A stretch of 64,000 nucleotides of DNA from Streptomyces lavendofoliae (GCF_014649735.1 NZ_BMTP01000003.1:496001-560000); one strand, 5' to 3'; shown: positions 52,961 through 63,244, counted from the first letter of the stretch. Numbers and translations are program-made. Notes: a model not told the origin generated them from the letters alone.

Positions 52961-54036
52961 GCCGGACAGTATCCCTCCCCGGGCACCCGCTGGAGCAGCC
53001 AGGTGAAGTCCCCGAGCCCGCCCCGCGCGGTCAGCTCGGCGGCCTCCCCGGCCCGCGCGAGCGCCCGTACGTATCCGGCGGGGTCCGTGCGCGCCAGGTC
53101 GAGGGGCGGCCGGCCGGCCCCGACCCCGAGCCGCCCGAGTGCCTCCCGCTGGGCGACCAGCTCGGTGCCGCCGCCCGCCGCGCCGCCCGCTCCCGCCGCG
53201 CCGCCCGCTCCCGTCCCGCCGGGCCTCCCCGTCCCGCCGGGTGCCCCCGCGGCCACCGCGCCCGCCGCCGCGCAGGCGTCCAGGGCCACATGCGCCGTGA
53301 TGTCGCACGACCCGTCCGGCACCGGAGGCACCTCGCGGCCGGCCCGGAAGCCGGTGAGCGAGCCGAACGGGGGCCGGGCGCCCGCCGCATGGGCGTAGTC
53401 CACCGCCACCGCCAGGCCCGCCGCCAGGGTGCCGACCGCCCGGGCCCACGCCGCGTCGCGCGGCCGGCCGATCTCGGCGCGCTCACCCGGCTCCCCCAGC
53501 GGCCACCAGCGAGCCAGCCACTCGGCGTCCGCGCCCGCCACCGGCGCGCCGAGCCGCTCGGCCCCGTCGGGCGCCACCTCCACGTACCGGGGCGTGCCCG
53601 ACCCGTCCGGCTCCGCCACGTCCACCGGGACGTTGTCCAGCCACTCGTTCGCGAAGAGCAGTCCGCGCACCCCGGAAGGCGGCTCCGCCGACCAGGTGAC
53701 GCGCGGGTCGAGCCCCTCGGGCCGGGCGGCGCGCTCGACGGCGTACGCCCGTACCCGCAGGCCCGGCGGCACGGCCGCCAGCACCCCGGTCAGCAGCTCG
53801 CCCCGCCCCGCGCCCATGTCGACCAGGTCGACGTCGTCCGTGCCCAGCTCCTCCGCCACCCGCGTCAGGAGCCGGGCCACCGCCCCGGCGAACAGCGGCG
53901 AGGCGTGCACCGATGTGCGGAAGTGCCCTGCGGGTCCCTCGGGGCGCAGGTAGAAGCCGCCGGGCCCGTACAGGGCCGCCTCCGTGGCCTCGCGCCAGCC
54001 GCGCCACGGGCCGGGTTGACACGTCTCATCATTCAC
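52957..54036 (-). CDS. MidA/NDUFAF7-family SAM-dependent methyltransferase (PF02636)
   Basis: A class I methyltransferase with the DUF185/Methyltransf_28 signature: [37 protein letters not shown], the SAM loop [30 protein letters not shown] and a VAVDYAH strand. Eukaryotic NDUFAF7 (MidA) dimethylates an Arg in NDUFS2, the homologue of NuoD, and nuoD is the very next, overlapping gene here. A Gly/Ala-rich insertion (about 265-295) is low complexity. GTG 54036 preferred; an open frame runs to 54105. Confidence 0.88.
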   Translation of the reverse strand: MNDETCQPGPWRGWREATEAALYGPGGFYLRPEGPAGHFRTSVHASPLFAGAVARLLTRVAEELGTDDVDLVDMGAGRGELLTGVLAAVPPGLRVRAYAVERAARPEGLDPRVTWSAEPPSGVRGLLFANEWLDNVPVDVAEPDGSGTPRYVEVAPDGAERLGAPVAGADAEWLARWWPLGEPGERAEIGRPRDAAWARAVGTLAAGLAVAVDYAHAAGARPPFGSLTGFRAGREVPPVPDGSCDITAHVALDACAAAGAVAAGAPGGTGRPGGTGAGGAAGAGGAAGGGTELVAQREALGRLGVGAGRPPLDLARTDPAGYVRALARAGEAAELTARGGLGDFTWLLQRVPGEGYCPA

Positions 54037-54132
54037 GGGCACCAGTCTCCACCTTGCGGAGTACGCCTCCGCCGCCCGGATCGGCCCTCCGGTTGACCCA
54101 TGCACCTATCCGGTTTCCCTACGCTGGGTTAC

Positions 54133-55335
54133 GTGCAGCGCCTTTATGACTTCCTCCGCAGACACCCCACGGGCGTCGACAGTTTCTGGGCTGTGATGCT
54201 CCTGGGGTTCTCCATGCTGTGGGTGGTCCAGGAGCCGGTCGGAGCCGACCCCCGTCCCCTGGCGGCCGGGATCGTCCTGCTCCTGTGCCTGGCGCTCGCG
54301 CTGCGCCGCCGGGCGCCCGAGCGGACGCTGCTGCTCGTGACGGGTATCGGCGTCGCCCAGCTGGCGTTCGACATCCACATCAACCCGGCCGACTTCGCGA
54401 TGCTCGTCGTGATCTACACCGTCGCGGCGCAGGGCGACGGCCACCGCTGGGCGTCCCGCCTCGCGCTCGTCGGGGGAGTGAGCGCGGCGCCGCTCGCCCA
54501 GGTGCGCTGGCCCGCCGAGAACGTCTCGGTCCCCGGCAAGGTGTTCTTCACGGTCGTCCTCATCGTGCCGTTCGTCCTCGCCTGGGTGCTCGGCGACTCC
54601 ATGCGCACCCGCCGCGCCTACTTCGACCAGCTGGAGGAGCGCGCGTCCCGGCTGGAGCGGGAGCGCGAGGCGCAGGCCAAGGTCGCGGTCGCCGCCGAGC
54701 GCGCCCGCATCGCCCGCGAGCTGCACGACGTCGTCGCGCACAACGTCTCCGTCATGGTCGTCCAGGCCGACGGCGCCGCCTACGTCCTCGACACCTCGCC
54801 CGAGCAGGCGAAACAGGCCCTGGAGACCATCTCCGGCACCGGCCGCCAAGCGCTCGCGGAGATGCGCCGGCTGCTCGGCATCCTGCGTACCGGGGAACCG
54901 CAGGACTCCGAGGACTACGTGCCCCAGCCGGACGTCCAGCAGATCGAGCACCTGGTCGAGCAGGTCCGCGCCGCGGGCCTCACCGTCGACTTCAAGGTCG
55001 AGGGCACCGCGCGCCCCCTGCCGAGCGGCGTGGAGCTCACCGCGTACCGCATCGTCCAGGAGGCGCTGACCAACACCCGCAAGCACGGCGGCCCGGACGC
55101 CGGGGCGAGCGTGCGGCTGGTGTACTTCGACGACGGGCTCGGCCTGCTGGTCGAGGACGACGGCCGCGGCGCGGCGCACGAGCTGTACGAGGACGGCGGC
55201 GCCGACGGCCGGGGGCACGGCCTGATCGGCATGCGCGAGCGCGTCGGTATGGTCGGCGGCACCCTGGACGCCGGGCCCCGGCCGGGCGGGGGTTTCCGGA
55301 TCAGCGCCCTGCTCCCGCTCAAGCCCGCCCACTGA
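54133..55335 (+). CDS. NarL-type sensor histidine kinase (HisKA_3)
   Basis: Membrane kinase of a two-component system. 400 residues from GTG 54133 (ATG 54100 also possible): about five membrane helices in residues 15-145, a short coiled linker, H-box RIARELHDVVAHNVSVMVVQ with phosphoacceptor His198, N-box IVQEALTNTRKHG and G-box DDGRGAA plus GRGHGLIGMRERV. The signal is unknown. The response regulator follows 53 bases downstream, so they are partners. A 15-base sequence including the stop codon is duplicated at 55326-55355. Confidence 0.92.
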   Translation: MQRLYDFLRRHPTGVDSFWAVMLLGFSMLWVVQEPVGADPRPLAAGIVLLLCLALALRRRAPERTLLLVTGIGVAQLAFDIHINPADFAMLVVIYTVAAQGDGHRWASRLALVGGVSAAPLAQVRWPAENVSVPGKVFFTVVLIVPFVLAWVLGDSMRTRRAYFDQLEERASRLEREREAQAKVAVAAERARIARELHDVVAHNVSVMVVQADGAAYVLDTSPEQAKQALETISGTGRQALAEMRRLLGILRTGEPQDSEDYVPQPDVQQIEHLVEQVRAAGLTVDFKVEGTARPLPSGVELTAYRIVQEALTNTRKHGGPDAGASVRLVYFDDGLGLLVEDDGRGAAHELYEDGGADGRGHGLIGMRERVGMVGGTLDAGPRPGGGFRISALLPLKPAH

Positions 55336-55388
55336 CCCCCCGCCCACTGACCCCCCGCCTCCGTCCCCCGACTTCCCGAAGGAACCCC

Positions 55389-56063
55389 ATGGCCATCCGC
55401 GTGATGCTCGTCGACGACCAGGTGCTCCTGCGCACCGGCTTCCGCATGGTGCTCGCCGCCCAGCCGGACATGGAGGTCGTCGCGGAGGCGGGCGACGGGG
55501 CGGAGGCCGTCGAGGTGCTCCGCGCCACCGCCGTGGACGTGGTCCTGATGGACGTGCGCATGCCGAGGCTGGACGGCGTGGAGGCCACGCGCCGCATCTG
55601 CGCCGCCCCGCAGGCGCCCAAGGTCCTCATCCTCACCACCTTCGACCTCGACGAGTACGCGTTCTCCGGGCTGAAGGCGGGCGCCAGTGGCTTCATGCTC
55701 AAGGACGTGCCGCCGGGTGAACTGCTCAGCGCGATCCGCGCGGTGCACAGCGGCGACGCGGTCGTCGCGCCGTCCACGACCCGGCGCCTGCTGGACCGCT
55801 TCTCACCGATGCTCCCGGTCACCGGCAAGGAGCCGCGCGACAAGACGCTGGAGAAGCTGACCGAGCGGGAGCGCGAGGTCATGATGCTGGTCGCCCAGGG
55901 TCTGTCGAACGGCGAGATCGCGACCCGGCTCGTCCTGTCGGAGGCCACGGTCAAGACCCATGTGGGCCGCATCCTCACCAAGCTGGCGCTGCGCGACCGC
56001 GTCCAGGTCGTGGTCCTGGCGTACGAGACGGGCCTCGTCAGGGCCGGCGGCGGAGCGCACTGA
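55389..56063 (+). CDS. NarL/FixJ-family response regulator
   Basis: 224 residues. Receiver domain 1-120 with acidic pair D9-D10, phosphoacceptor Asp55 (VVLMDVRMPRLDG), T-F-D switch region and K105-like LKDVPPGELLSAIRAV; LuxR-type helix-turn-helix at about 160-215 (LTEREREVMMLVAQGLSNGE, IATRLVLSEATVKTHVGRIL). AAGGAA before the ATG. Cognate to the upstream kinase. Confidence 0.94.
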   Translation: MAIRVMLVDDQVLLRTGFRMVLAAQPDMEVVAEAGDGAEAVEVLRATAVDVVLMDVRMPRLDGVEATRRICAAPQAPKVLILTTFDLDEYAFSGLKAGASGFMLKDVPPGELLSAIRAVHSGDAVVAPSTTRRLLDRFSPMLPVTGKEPRDKTLEKLTEREREVMMLVAQGLSNGEIATRLVLSEATVKTHVGRILTKLALRDRVQVVVLAYETGLVRAGGGAH

Positions 56064-56121
56064 GGCACCGCCTCCGCGGCACCCGGCCCCCGGTCCGCCC
56101 ACGGGGGACGGGCGGGGCGGG

Positions 56122-57243
56122 CTAGCGCAGCACCGTCTCCAGGAAGTCGCTGCCGATCCGGGCCACCGCCGCCACGTCCAGCTGGTGCAGGACGTACCGG
56201 CCGCGCCGCCGGGTCGTCACCAGGGACGCCTTCTTCAGCACGGCGAGGTGGCGGGAGACCTCCGGCGGGGTGATGCCGTACGTCTCGGCCAGCTCGCCCG
56301 TCGTGTACGCGGCGCGCGCCAGATGCCGGCACATCCGCATCCGCATCGGATGGGCCAGGGCGTCCATGCGCAGCTGGAGCAGCTCCACGGAGGCCGGGCT
56401 CGGCAGCTCCGGGGCGCCGACCGGGTAGTGGACGACCGGGCGCCAGCCCGGGGCGTGCAGCACCATCAGATGCGGCCAGCCGAAGCTGGAGGGCACGAAC
56501 GTCAGCCCCGCCCCGATGGCCGGGTCGGTGGCGCTGGTCCGGCCGTTGGCGAGCTTGTCGACCTCGACCCGCTGCTGGGTGCCGTCCTCGGAGACCCCCA
56601 GCGTCACGGCGGGTGAGACCGCCCGCAGCGTCTCGGGCAGCCCCTTGCGGCGCAGCAGCTCCGTCTTGTGCCTGGCGTCCGCGGTGAGCGCGGGCACGAC
56701 CCGGCGCCAGGTGTCCGCGAAGAACGCCCGGTCGCAGTCCTCGAAGAGCCTGCGCAGCCAGGCGCGTACGCCCGCGGGGTCGGCGAGCAGGCGGCGTGTG
56801 AAGTCCAGCTGCCTCGGGCCCCGGTTGGCGGCCAGCTCCAGGGCCCGCTCCACGCGGACGGGGCCGCCGCCCGCGTACTGCTCGGAGCAGGTGAACTCCA
56901 GCGCGGCCGCGACGAACCGGTCCTCGTCCAGCCGGTCCAGCAGGTCCAGCTCCTCGGCGAGCGTGGCGCCGGTGCGGCCGTCGCCGCCGCGGATGCCGGC
57001 GTACGGCATCAGGATGTCCGAGAAGCTCGTCGTCCAGAGGAAGTCCGCCTCGTGCAGCCGGTCGGCCAGGTCCGGCTTGAGGGCGGCCGAGGTGGCGGTC
57101 GCCCAGCCGTGCAGGCCCGGATGGTGGCCCGGTTCGGCCAGCGCGTGCAGCGCCACGCCCAGCTCGGCGAGGGGCGACGGCTCGAAGACGATGCGCTCGG
57201 GCGGCAGGCCCGTGATGTCGATGATCACGCTCACGTCCCCCAT
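56122..57243 (-). CDS. ArsR/SmtB-like regulator with N-terminal DUF5937
   Basis: A 373-residue protein. Residues 1-260 form a DUF5937-like region (IVFEPSPLAELGVALHALAE, GPRQLDFTRRLL, TFVPSSFGWPHL) of unknown ligand; 285-373 is a winged helix: DALAHPMRMRMCRHLARAAY, TTGELAETYGITPPEVSRHL, AVLKKASLVTTRRRGRYVLH. No cysteine metal site typical of ArsR is in the recognition region. ATG 57243, with an in-frame GTG three codons later. Probably represses a nearby or its own gene. Confidence 0.88.
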   Translation of the reverse strand: MGDVSVIIDITGLPPERIVFEPSPLAELGVALHALAEPGHHPGLHGWATATSAALKPDLADRLHEADFLWTTSFSDILMPYAGIRGGDGRTGATLAEELDLLDRLDEDRFVAAALEFTCSEQYAGGGPVRVERALELAANRGPRQLDFTRRLLADPAGVRAWLRRLFEDCDRAFFADTWRRVVPALTADARHKTELLRRKGLPETLRAVSPAVTLGVSEDGTQQRVEVDKLANGRTSATDPAIGAGLTFVPSSFGWPHLMVLHAPGWRPVVHYPVGAPELPSPASVELLQLRMDALAHPMRMRMCRHLARAAYTTGELAETYGITPPEVSRHLAVLKKASLVTTRRRGRYVLHQLDVAAVARIGSDFLETVLR

Positions 57244-57333
57244 GGTGAGGGGTCCGGCGGTGGACCTCGCGCCGATTGACCAGGCTCGTCAATCCACGGG
57301 CGCCGCGGGACGCGCGGGCGGAGGGTGGCGAAC

Positions 57334-57513
57334 ATGAACGCCCTTCAGCAGCACATGATCGACGCCTACCGGGCCGCCCGGCACGGCGAGGCGCCCCCGC
57401 CGCCCCCGGGCCGGGACGACGTGGCCGCCCTCCGCGCGGCCCGCGAGCACCTGCGCGGCTCCCGTACGGGAGGCGGGTCCACAGGCTGTGGACAGGGAGG
57501 TAGCCGCGCGTGA
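57334..57513 (+). CDS. Small hypothetical protein
   Basis: A 59-residue protein: NALQQHMIDAYRAARHGEAP then a poly-Pro run and a helical DDVAALRAAREHLRGSR. GGAGG lies nine bases before the ATG. I recall similar small genes at this place beside panC regions in Streptomyces. No domain recognised. Divergent from the DUF5937 regulator. Confidence 0.65.
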   Translation: MNALQQHMIDAYRAARHGEAPPPPPGRDDVAALRAAREHLRGSRTGGGSTGCGQGGSRA

Positions 57514-57580
57514 CGCTGGCGTAGCATGACGAGAAATCGTCCGGTACCCCCCGCGGACTGGAACGGAAGGCCGTCGACGC

Positions 57581-58537
57581 GTGAACGCACCCTCACAACC
57601 CCGTCCCGCCCGCCTCGCCGTCGGCGTCGTCGGCGCCGGCCGGGTGGGACCCGCCCTCGCCGCGGCGCTGCGGCTGGCCGGGCACCGCCCCGTGGCCGTC
57701 TCGGGCGTGTCCGACGCCTCCCGCCGCCGCGCCGCCGCCCTGCTGCCCGGCGTGCCGCTCGTGCCGCCCGCCCAGGTCCTCCAGCGCGCCGAGCTGGTGC
57801 TGCTCACCGTCCCCGACGACGCGCTGCCGGGCCTGGTCCAGGGACTGGCCGAGACCGGCGCCGTGCGCCCCGGGCAGCTCCTGGTGCACACTTCCGGGCG
57901 GTACGGCACCGCCGTGCTCGACCCCGCCCGCCGGGCCGGCGCGCTGCCGCTGGCCCTGCACCCCGCGATGACCTTCACCGGCACGAGCGTCGACGTCGAC
58001 CGGCTGGCCGGGTGCTCGTTCGGCGTCACCGCCCCCGAAGAGCTGCGGCTCGCCGCCGAGGCCCTGGTCATCGAGATGGGCGGTGAGCCGGAGTGGATCG
58101 AGGAGGCGGCCCGCCCGCTCTACCACGCGGCCCTCGCCCTGGGCGCGAACCACCTGGTCACCCTGGTGGCCCAGTCCATGGAACTGCTGCGGCAGGCCGG
58201 GGTCGCCGCCCCGGACCGGATGCTCGGCCCCCTGCTGGGCGCCGCCCTGGACAACGCCCTGCGCTCCGGCGACGCCGCCCTCACCGGCCCCGTCGCGCGC
58301 GGTGACGCGGGCACGGTCGCCGCGCACGTGGCGGAGCTGCGCAAGCACGCCCCCGCCACCGTCGCCGGGTACCTCGCCATGGCCCGGACGACCGCCGACC
58401 GCGCCCTCGCCCACGGCCTGCTCAAGCCCGAGCTCGCGGAGGACCTGCTGGGCGTCCTCGCGGACGGCTCCACCCGCGCGGACGGCCCCGCCGGGACCGA
58501 CGGCCCGGCCGGCGCGGAAGGAGACAGCGGCCGATGA
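57581..58537 (+). CDS. Rossmann-like/DUF2520 protein adjacent to panC
   Basis: A 318-residue two-domain NAD(P)-binding dehydrogenase-like protein: dinucleotide fold [20 protein letters not shown] near 15-34, [26 protein letters not shown], then DUF2520 ([34 protein letters not shown]). The shape resembles ketopantoate reductase (PanE) and 6-phosphogluconate dehydrogenase folds. Its four-base overlap with panC supports a role in pantothenate synthesis or its control, though PanE activity is not proven by sequence. GTG start. Low-complexity acidic end. Confidence 0.85.
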   Translation: MNAPSQPRPARLAVGVVGAGRVGPALAAALRLAGHRPVAVSGVSDASRRRAAALLPGVPLVPPAQVLQRAELVLLTVPDDALPGLVQGLAETGAVRPGQLLVHTSGRYGTAVLDPARRAGALPLALHPAMTFTGTSVDVDRLAGCSFGVTAPEELRLAAEALVIEMGGEPEWIEEAARPLYHAALALGANHLVTLVAQSMELLRQAGVAAPDRMLGPLLGAALDNALRSGDAALTGPVARGDAGTVAAHVAELRKHAPATVAGYLAMARTTADRALAHGLLKPELAEDLLGVLADGSTRADGPAGTDGPAGAEGDSGR

Positions 58538-59547
58538 GCCCCGACTTCGAACTGATCCCGACGCGGGACGACCTGGATCACGCCCTCGACCGCTTCGCGC
58601 CCCGGGGCCGCACCGCGGTCGTCATGACCATGGGCGCCCTGCACGAGGGTCACGCCACCCTGGTGCGCGCCGCCAGGGAGCACGTCGGCCGCGACGGGTA
58701 CGTGCTGGTCACCGTGTTCGTCAATCCGCTCCAGTTCGGCGCGGGGGAGGACCTCGACCGCTATCCGCGCACCCTGGAGGCCGACCTCGGGACCGCCGAG
58801 CGGGCCGGTGCCAACGCCGTGTTCGCCCCGTCCGCGGACGAGGTCTACCCGGGCGGGGAGCCCCAGGTGCGGATCACCGCCGGCCCCATGGGGGAGCGGC
58901 TGGAGGGCACGTCCCGCCCCGGCCACTTCGACGGCATGCTGACCGTCGTCGCCAAGCTGCTGCACCTCACCCGCCCCGACGTGGCGTTCTTCGGTCAGAA
59001 GGACGCCCAGCAGCTCGCCCTGATCCGGCGCATGGTCCGGGACCTGAACTTCCCGGTCGAGATCGTCGGCGTACCCACGGTCCGCGAGCCCGACGGGCTG
59101 GCCCTGTCCAGCCGGAACCGGTACCTGTCGCCCGCGGAGCGCCGCACCGCCCTGTCCCTGTCCGCCGCGCTGTTCGCCGCCCGTGACCGGCTCGCGGCCC
59201 AGACGGCGCTGCTGGCCCGCGCCGAGACGCTGCCCGCCTCCGAGAGCCGCGCCGAGGCACTGTCCCGGATCGGCGAGGCCCGGGCGGCGGCCGACGCGCA
59301 CGCGGTGGCGGCGGCGGTCCCGGGCCGAGGCGCCCACGCGGTTCGGGCGGCGGCCCGCGCGGTACTCGACGAGGCGGCGAAGGCCGACCCGCCGCTGCGC
59401 CTGGACTACGTCGCGCTGGTGGACCCCGCCGACTTCACCGACGTCCCGGACGACCACAGGGGCGAGGCGGTCCTCGCCGTCGCCGCGAAGGTCGGCGCCA
59501 CCCGGCTGATCGACAACCTCCCCCTCACTCTCGGAGCCCCCGCATGA
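58534..59547 (+). CDS. panC: Pantoate-beta-alanine ligase
   Basis: ATP-dependent condensation of pantoate and beta-alanine to pantothenate. 337 residues: [14 protein letters not shown] (nucleotide-binding HxGH), [28 protein letters not shown]-type, [32 protein letters not shown], and LSSRNRYLS. An Ala-rich insertion at about 215-265 enlarges the protein beyond the usual 280-300. Overlaps both neighbours by ATGA. Confidence 0.96.
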   Translation: MSPDFELIPTRDDLDHALDRFAPRGRTAVVMTMGALHEGHATLVRAAREHVGRDGYVLVTVFVNPLQFGAGEDLDRYPRTLEADLGTAERAGANAVFAPSADEVYPGGEPQVRITAGPMGERLEGTSRPGHFDGMLTVVAKLLHLTRPDVAFFGQKDAQQLALIRRMVRDLNFPVEIVGVPTVREPDGLALSSRNRYLSPAERRTALSLSAALFAARDRLAAQTALLARAETLPASESRAEALSRIGEARAAADAHAVAAAVPGRGAHAVRAAARAVLDEAAKADPPLRLDYVALVDPADFTDVPDDHRGEAVLAVAAKVGATRLIDNLPLTLGAPA

Positions 59548-61238
59548 CCGGCATACGCCTCCAGGCCCCCGCCCCCGGCTGGTCGATCGACGCCGACGTC
59601 GTCGTGGTCGGCTCCGGGGTCGCGGGCCTGACCGCCGCACTGCGCTGCACGGCCGCCGGGCTGCGTACGGTCGTCGTCACCAAGGCCCGCCTGGACGACG
59701 GGTCCACCCGCTGGGCGCAGGGCGGCATCGCGGCGGCCCTCGGCGAGGGCGACACCCCCGAGCAGCACCTCGACGACACGCTCGTCGCGGGCGCGGGCCT
59801 GTGCGACGAGGAGGCCGTACGCCTGCTGGTCACCGAGGGCCCCGACGCGGTGCGCCGCCTGATCGCGACGGGCGCCCGCTTCGACACCGACGACACCGGC
59901 ACCATCGAGCTGACCCGCGAGGGGGGCCACCACCGCCGCCGCATCGCGCACGCGGGCGGTGACGCGACCGGCGCCGAGATCTCCCGCGCCCTCGTCGACG
60001 CGGTGCGCGACCGAGCCGTGCGCACCATCGAGAACGCGCTCGTCCTGGACCTCCTCACGGACGCCGCCGGCCGCACCGCCGGTGTCACCCTGCACGTCAT
60101 GGGCGAGGGCCAGCACGACGGTGTGGGCGCCGTGCACGCGCCCGCGGTGGTCCTCGCCACCGGCGGCATGGGCCAGGTCTTCTCCGCCACCACCAACCCG
60201 GCCGTCTCCACCGGCGACGGCGTCGCCCTGGCGCTGCGGGCCGGCGCGGAGGTCAGCGACCTGGAGTTCGTCCAGTTCCACCCCACGGTCCTGTTCCTGG
60301 GCCCGGACGCCGAGGGCCAGCAGCCCCTCGTCTCGGAGGCGGTACGCGGCGAGGGCGCCCACCTGGTCGACGCGGACGGCGTGCGGTTCATGGTCGGGCA
60401 GCACGAGCTGGCCGAGCTCGCACCGCGCGACATCGTCGCCAAGGGCATCATGCGCCGCATGCGCGAGCAGGGCGCCCGGCACATGTACCTCGACGCCCGG
60501 CACTTCGGGGCCGCGATGTGGGAGTCCCGCTTCCCCACGATCCTCGCCGCCTGCCGGGCCCACGGCATCGACCCCGTGACCCGGCCGATCCCGGTCGCGC
60601 CCGCGGCGCACTACGCCTCCGGCGGCGTCCGCACCGACCTGTACGGCCGTACCACCGTGCCCGGGCTGTACGCGTGCGGCGAGGTCGCCTGCACCGGGGT
60701 CCACGGCGCCAACCGGCTGGCCTCGAACTCGCTCCTGGAGGGCCTGGTCTTCGCCGAGCGCATCGCCGACGACATCGCCGCCTCCGGCGCCCGCGCGGGT
60801 GACCCCGTACCGCACCCCGCCCCCAGCGTCCTGCCGCTGCTGGACCCGGACGCCCGGGGCCGCGTCCAGCACGTCATGACCACCGGCGCGGGGGTGCTGC
60901 GCTCCGCCGCCAGCCTCGCGGAGGCCGCCGACGCGCTGGACGCGGTGTACGCCGAGGCGCTGCACGACGGGCCGGGCGGCAACAAGGCCGCCGAACCGGG
61001 CGTGGAGTCCTGGGAGACCACCAACCTCCTGTGCGTGGCCCGCGTGCTGGTCGCCGCCGCGCGCCGCCGTGAGGAGACCCGCGGCTGCCACTGGCGCGAG
61101 GACCGTCCCGACCGCGACGACACCGCCTGGCGCCGCCACCTGGTGGTGCGCCTCGGCCCGGACCGGAGCCTGGACGTCCGGGCCACCGACACCCAAGACT
61201 TCCCCCCGACCGACGCCGACGCCCCCAGGGAGCCGTAA
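59544..61238 (+). CDS. nadB: L-aspartate oxidase
   Basis: FAD enzyme that oxidises L-aspartate to iminoaspartate, first step of de novo NAD synthesis. 564 residues: FAD loop [43 protein letters not shown] [45 protein letters not shown], and the C-terminal [20 protein letters not shown]. The next partner NadA is not in this window. Confidence 0.96.
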   Translation: MTGIRLQAPAPGWSIDADVVVVGSGVAGLTAALRCTAAGLRTVVVTKARLDDGSTRWAQGGIAAALGEGDTPEQHLDDTLVAGAGLCDEEAVRLLVTEGPDAVRRLIATGARFDTDDTGTIELTREGGHHRRRIAHAGGDATGAEISRALVDAVRDRAVRTIENALVLDLLTDAAGRTAGVTLHVMGEGQHDGVGAVHAPAVVLATGGMGQVFSATTNPAVSTGDGVALALRAGAEVSDLEFVQFHPTVLFLGPDAEGQQPLVSEAVRGEGAHLVDADGVRFMVGQHELAELAPRDIVAKGIMRRMREQGARHMYLDARHFGAAMWESRFPTILAACRAHGIDPVTRPIPVAPAAHYASGGVRTDLYGRTTVPGLYACGEVACTGVHGANRLASNSLLEGLVFAERIADDIAASGARAGDPVPHPAPSVLPLLDPDARGRVQHVMTTGAGVLRSAASLAEAADALDAVYAEALHDGPGGNKAAEPGVESWETTNLLCVARVLVAAARRREETRGCHWREDRPDRDDTAWRRHLVVRLGPDRSLDVRATDTQDFPPTDADAPREP

Positions 61239-61240
61239 CC

Positions 61241-62272
61241 GTGAGCACGCCCGAAGAACGCCCGCAGCCCGTGGACGTACCCCTGATCAACATCAGCGCC
61301 CCGGCCGACCGGGCCGGGGGCGGCTGCGGCGACGGTTGCGGCTGCGGCGGCGACGCCTTCGACGAGGAGGCGTACGAGTGCGGGCTCGACCCGGCGCTCG
61401 CCGCGCTCCTCGTGAACGCCGGCCTCGACCCCGTGCTCGTCGAGGACGTGGCGTACCGCGCCATCGAGGAGGACCTGGACGGCGGCGTCGACGTGACGTC
61501 CGCCGCGACCGTCCCCGGGGACGCCGTCGCGACCGGTGACTTCACCGCGCGCGAGGCGGGTGTCGTCGCCGGCATCCACATCGCGGAGGCGATCCTGTCG
61601 GTCGTCTGCACCGAGGAGTTCGCCGTCGAGCGGCACGTGGCGGACGGAGACCGCGTCGAGGCCGGCCAGAAGCTGCTGTCGGTCACCACCCGCACCCGCG
61701 ACCTGCTCACCGGTGAGCGCAGCGCGCTGAACATCATGTGCCGCCTCTCCGGCATCGCGACCGCCACGCGCGCGTGGGCGGACGCCCTGGAGGGGTACAA
61801 GGCGCAGGTCCGCGACACCCGCAAGACCACGCCGGGCCTGCGCGCCCTGGAGAAGTACGCGGTGCGCTGCGGCGGCGGGGTCAACCACCGTATGTCGCTG
61901 TCCGACGCGGCCCTCGTCAAGGACAACCACGTGGTCGCGGCGGGCGGGGTCGCGCAGGCATTCAAGGCGGTGCGGGAGGCCTTCCCCGACGTGCCGATCG
62001 AGGTCGAGGTCGACACCCTGCACCAGGTGCGCGAGGTCCTGGACGCGGGCGCCGACCTGATCCTGCTGGACAACTTCACGCCCGCGGAGACGGAGGAGGC
62101 CGTCACGCTCGTCGCGGGACGGGCCGTCCTGGAGTCGTCGGGCCGCCTGACGCTGGGCAACGCCGCCGCGTACGCCGCGACCGGCGTGGACTACCTGGCG
62201 GTGGGCGCCCTCACCCACTCGTCCCCCATCCTCGACATCGGTCTCGACCTGCGAGAGGCGGACCAGGGCTGA
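61241..62272 (+). CDS. nadC: Nicotinate-nucleotide pyrophosphorylase with Cys-rich N-terminal extension
   Basis: Converts quinolinate and PRPP to nicotinate mononucleotide. 343 residues: after an N-terminal extension with five Cys (CGDGCGCGG at 28-36 and YECGLD), the enzyme begins at CGLDPALAALL. Signatures: EDLDGGVDVTS, LNIMCRLSGIAT, DTRKTTPGLRALEKYAVRCG, HRMSLSDAALVKDNH, EVEVDTLHQV. GTG start. Family members are usually about 280-290 residues. TGATG joins coaX. Confidence 0.95.
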   Translation: MSTPEERPQPVDVPLINISAPADRAGGGCGDGCGCGGDAFDEEAYECGLDPALAALLVNAGLDPVLVEDVAYRAIEEDLDGGVDVTSAATVPGDAVATGDFTAREAGVVAGIHIAEAILSVVCTEEFAVERHVADGDRVEAGQKLLSVTTRTRDLLTGERSALNIMCRLSGIATATRAWADALEGYKAQVRDTRKTTPGLRALEKYAVRCGGGVNHRMSLSDAALVKDNHVVAAGGVAQAFKAVREAFPDVPIEVEVDTLHQVREVLDAGADLILLDNFTPAETEEAVTLVAGRAVLESSGRLTLGNAAAYAATGVDYLAVGALTHSSPILDIGLDLREADQG

Positions 62273-63078
62273 TGCTGCTCACGATCGACGCGGGCAACAC
62301 CCACACGGTCCTGGGCCTGTTCGACGGCGCGGAGATCGTCGAGCACTGGCGCATCTCCACCGACGCGCGCCGCACCGCCGACGAGCTCGCCGTGCTCCTC
62401 CAGGGCCTCATGGGCATGCACCCGCTGCTCGGCGAGGAGCTGGGCGACGGCATCGAGGGCATCGCCATCTGCTCGACGGTCCCGTCCGTGCTCCACGAGC
62501 TCCGCGAGGTCACCCGGCGGTACTACGGGGACGTCCCCGCCGTGCTGGTCGAGCCGGGCATCAAGACCGGCGTGCCCATCCTCACGGACAACCCCAAGGA
62601 GGTCGGCGCCGACCGGATCGTCAACGCGGTCGCGGCGAACGAGCTGTACGGCGGGCCGGCGATCGTCGTCGACTTCGGTACGGCGACGACGTTCGACCCG
62701 ATCAGCGCGCGCGGCGAGTACATCGGCGGCGTCATCGCCCCGGGCATCGAGATCTCCGTCGAGGCGCTCGGCGTCAAGGGCGCCCAGCTCCGCAAGATCG
62801 AACTGGCCCGTCCGCGCAGCGTGATCGGCAAGAACACCGTCGAGGCCATGCAGGCGGGCATCGTGTACGGCTTCGCCGGGCAGGTCGACGGCATCGTCAG
62901 CCGTATGAAGCGCGAGCTCGTCGGCCGGGACGGCGACCCCTCCGACGTGCGGGTCATCGCCACGGGCGGTCTGGCGCCGATGGTCCTGGGCGAGGCCAAG
63001 GAGATCGACGAGCACGAGCCGTGGCTGACGCTGATCGGCCTGCGCATGGTCTATGAGCGCAACGTCTCCCGCATGTAG
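62272..63078 (+). CDS. coaX: Type III pantothenate kinase
   Basis: ATP-dependent phosphorylation of pantothenate, first step of CoA synthesis from the vitamin. 268 residues: MLLTIDAGNTHTVLGLFDG, ICSTVPSV, GADRIVNAVAANELYGGPAI, DFGTATTFD, YIGGVIAPGIEIS, and GKNTVEAMQAG. All ASKHA and CoaX catalytic Asp positions are present. ATG shares a base with the nadC TGA, ending the panC-nadB-nadC-coaX chain that couples CoA and NAD supply. Confidence 0.96.
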   Translation: MLLTIDAGNTHTVLGLFDGAEIVEHWRISTDARRTADELAVLLQGLMGMHPLLGEELGDGIEGIAICSTVPSVLHELREVTRRYYGDVPAVLVEPGIKTGVPILTDNPKEVGADRIVNAVAANELYGGPAIVVDFGTATTFDPISARGEYIGGVIAPGIEISVEALGVKGAQLRKIELARPRSVIGKNTVEAMQAGIVYGFAGQVDGIVSRMKRELVGRDGDPSDVRVIATGGLAPMVLGEAKEIDEHEPWLTLIGLRMVYERNVSRM

Positions 63079-63230
63079 CGCCCCGCCGGCGGCGCCTGCC
63101 ATGCACGGGGGCTCCCGCCGGGGCTCCGCCGGACTCCCGCCCGGCCGCGCGCGGCTCCCGCCGGGGTGGGCCCCCAGGCTCCCCCGGCTCGGGTGGGCAA
63201 CGCGCCCGAGGGTGTCCGATAAGGGAATTT

Positions 63231-63244
63231 TGTCTGATTAGACA
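63231..63244. promoter_or_regulatory. Short palindrome 14 bases before a start codon
   Basis: TGTCT-GATT-AGACA in an AT-rich pocket, immediately upstream of the gene starting at 63258. TAGACA lies within it and TATCGT just after it. It could be an operator overlapping the promoter. Confidence 0.4.
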
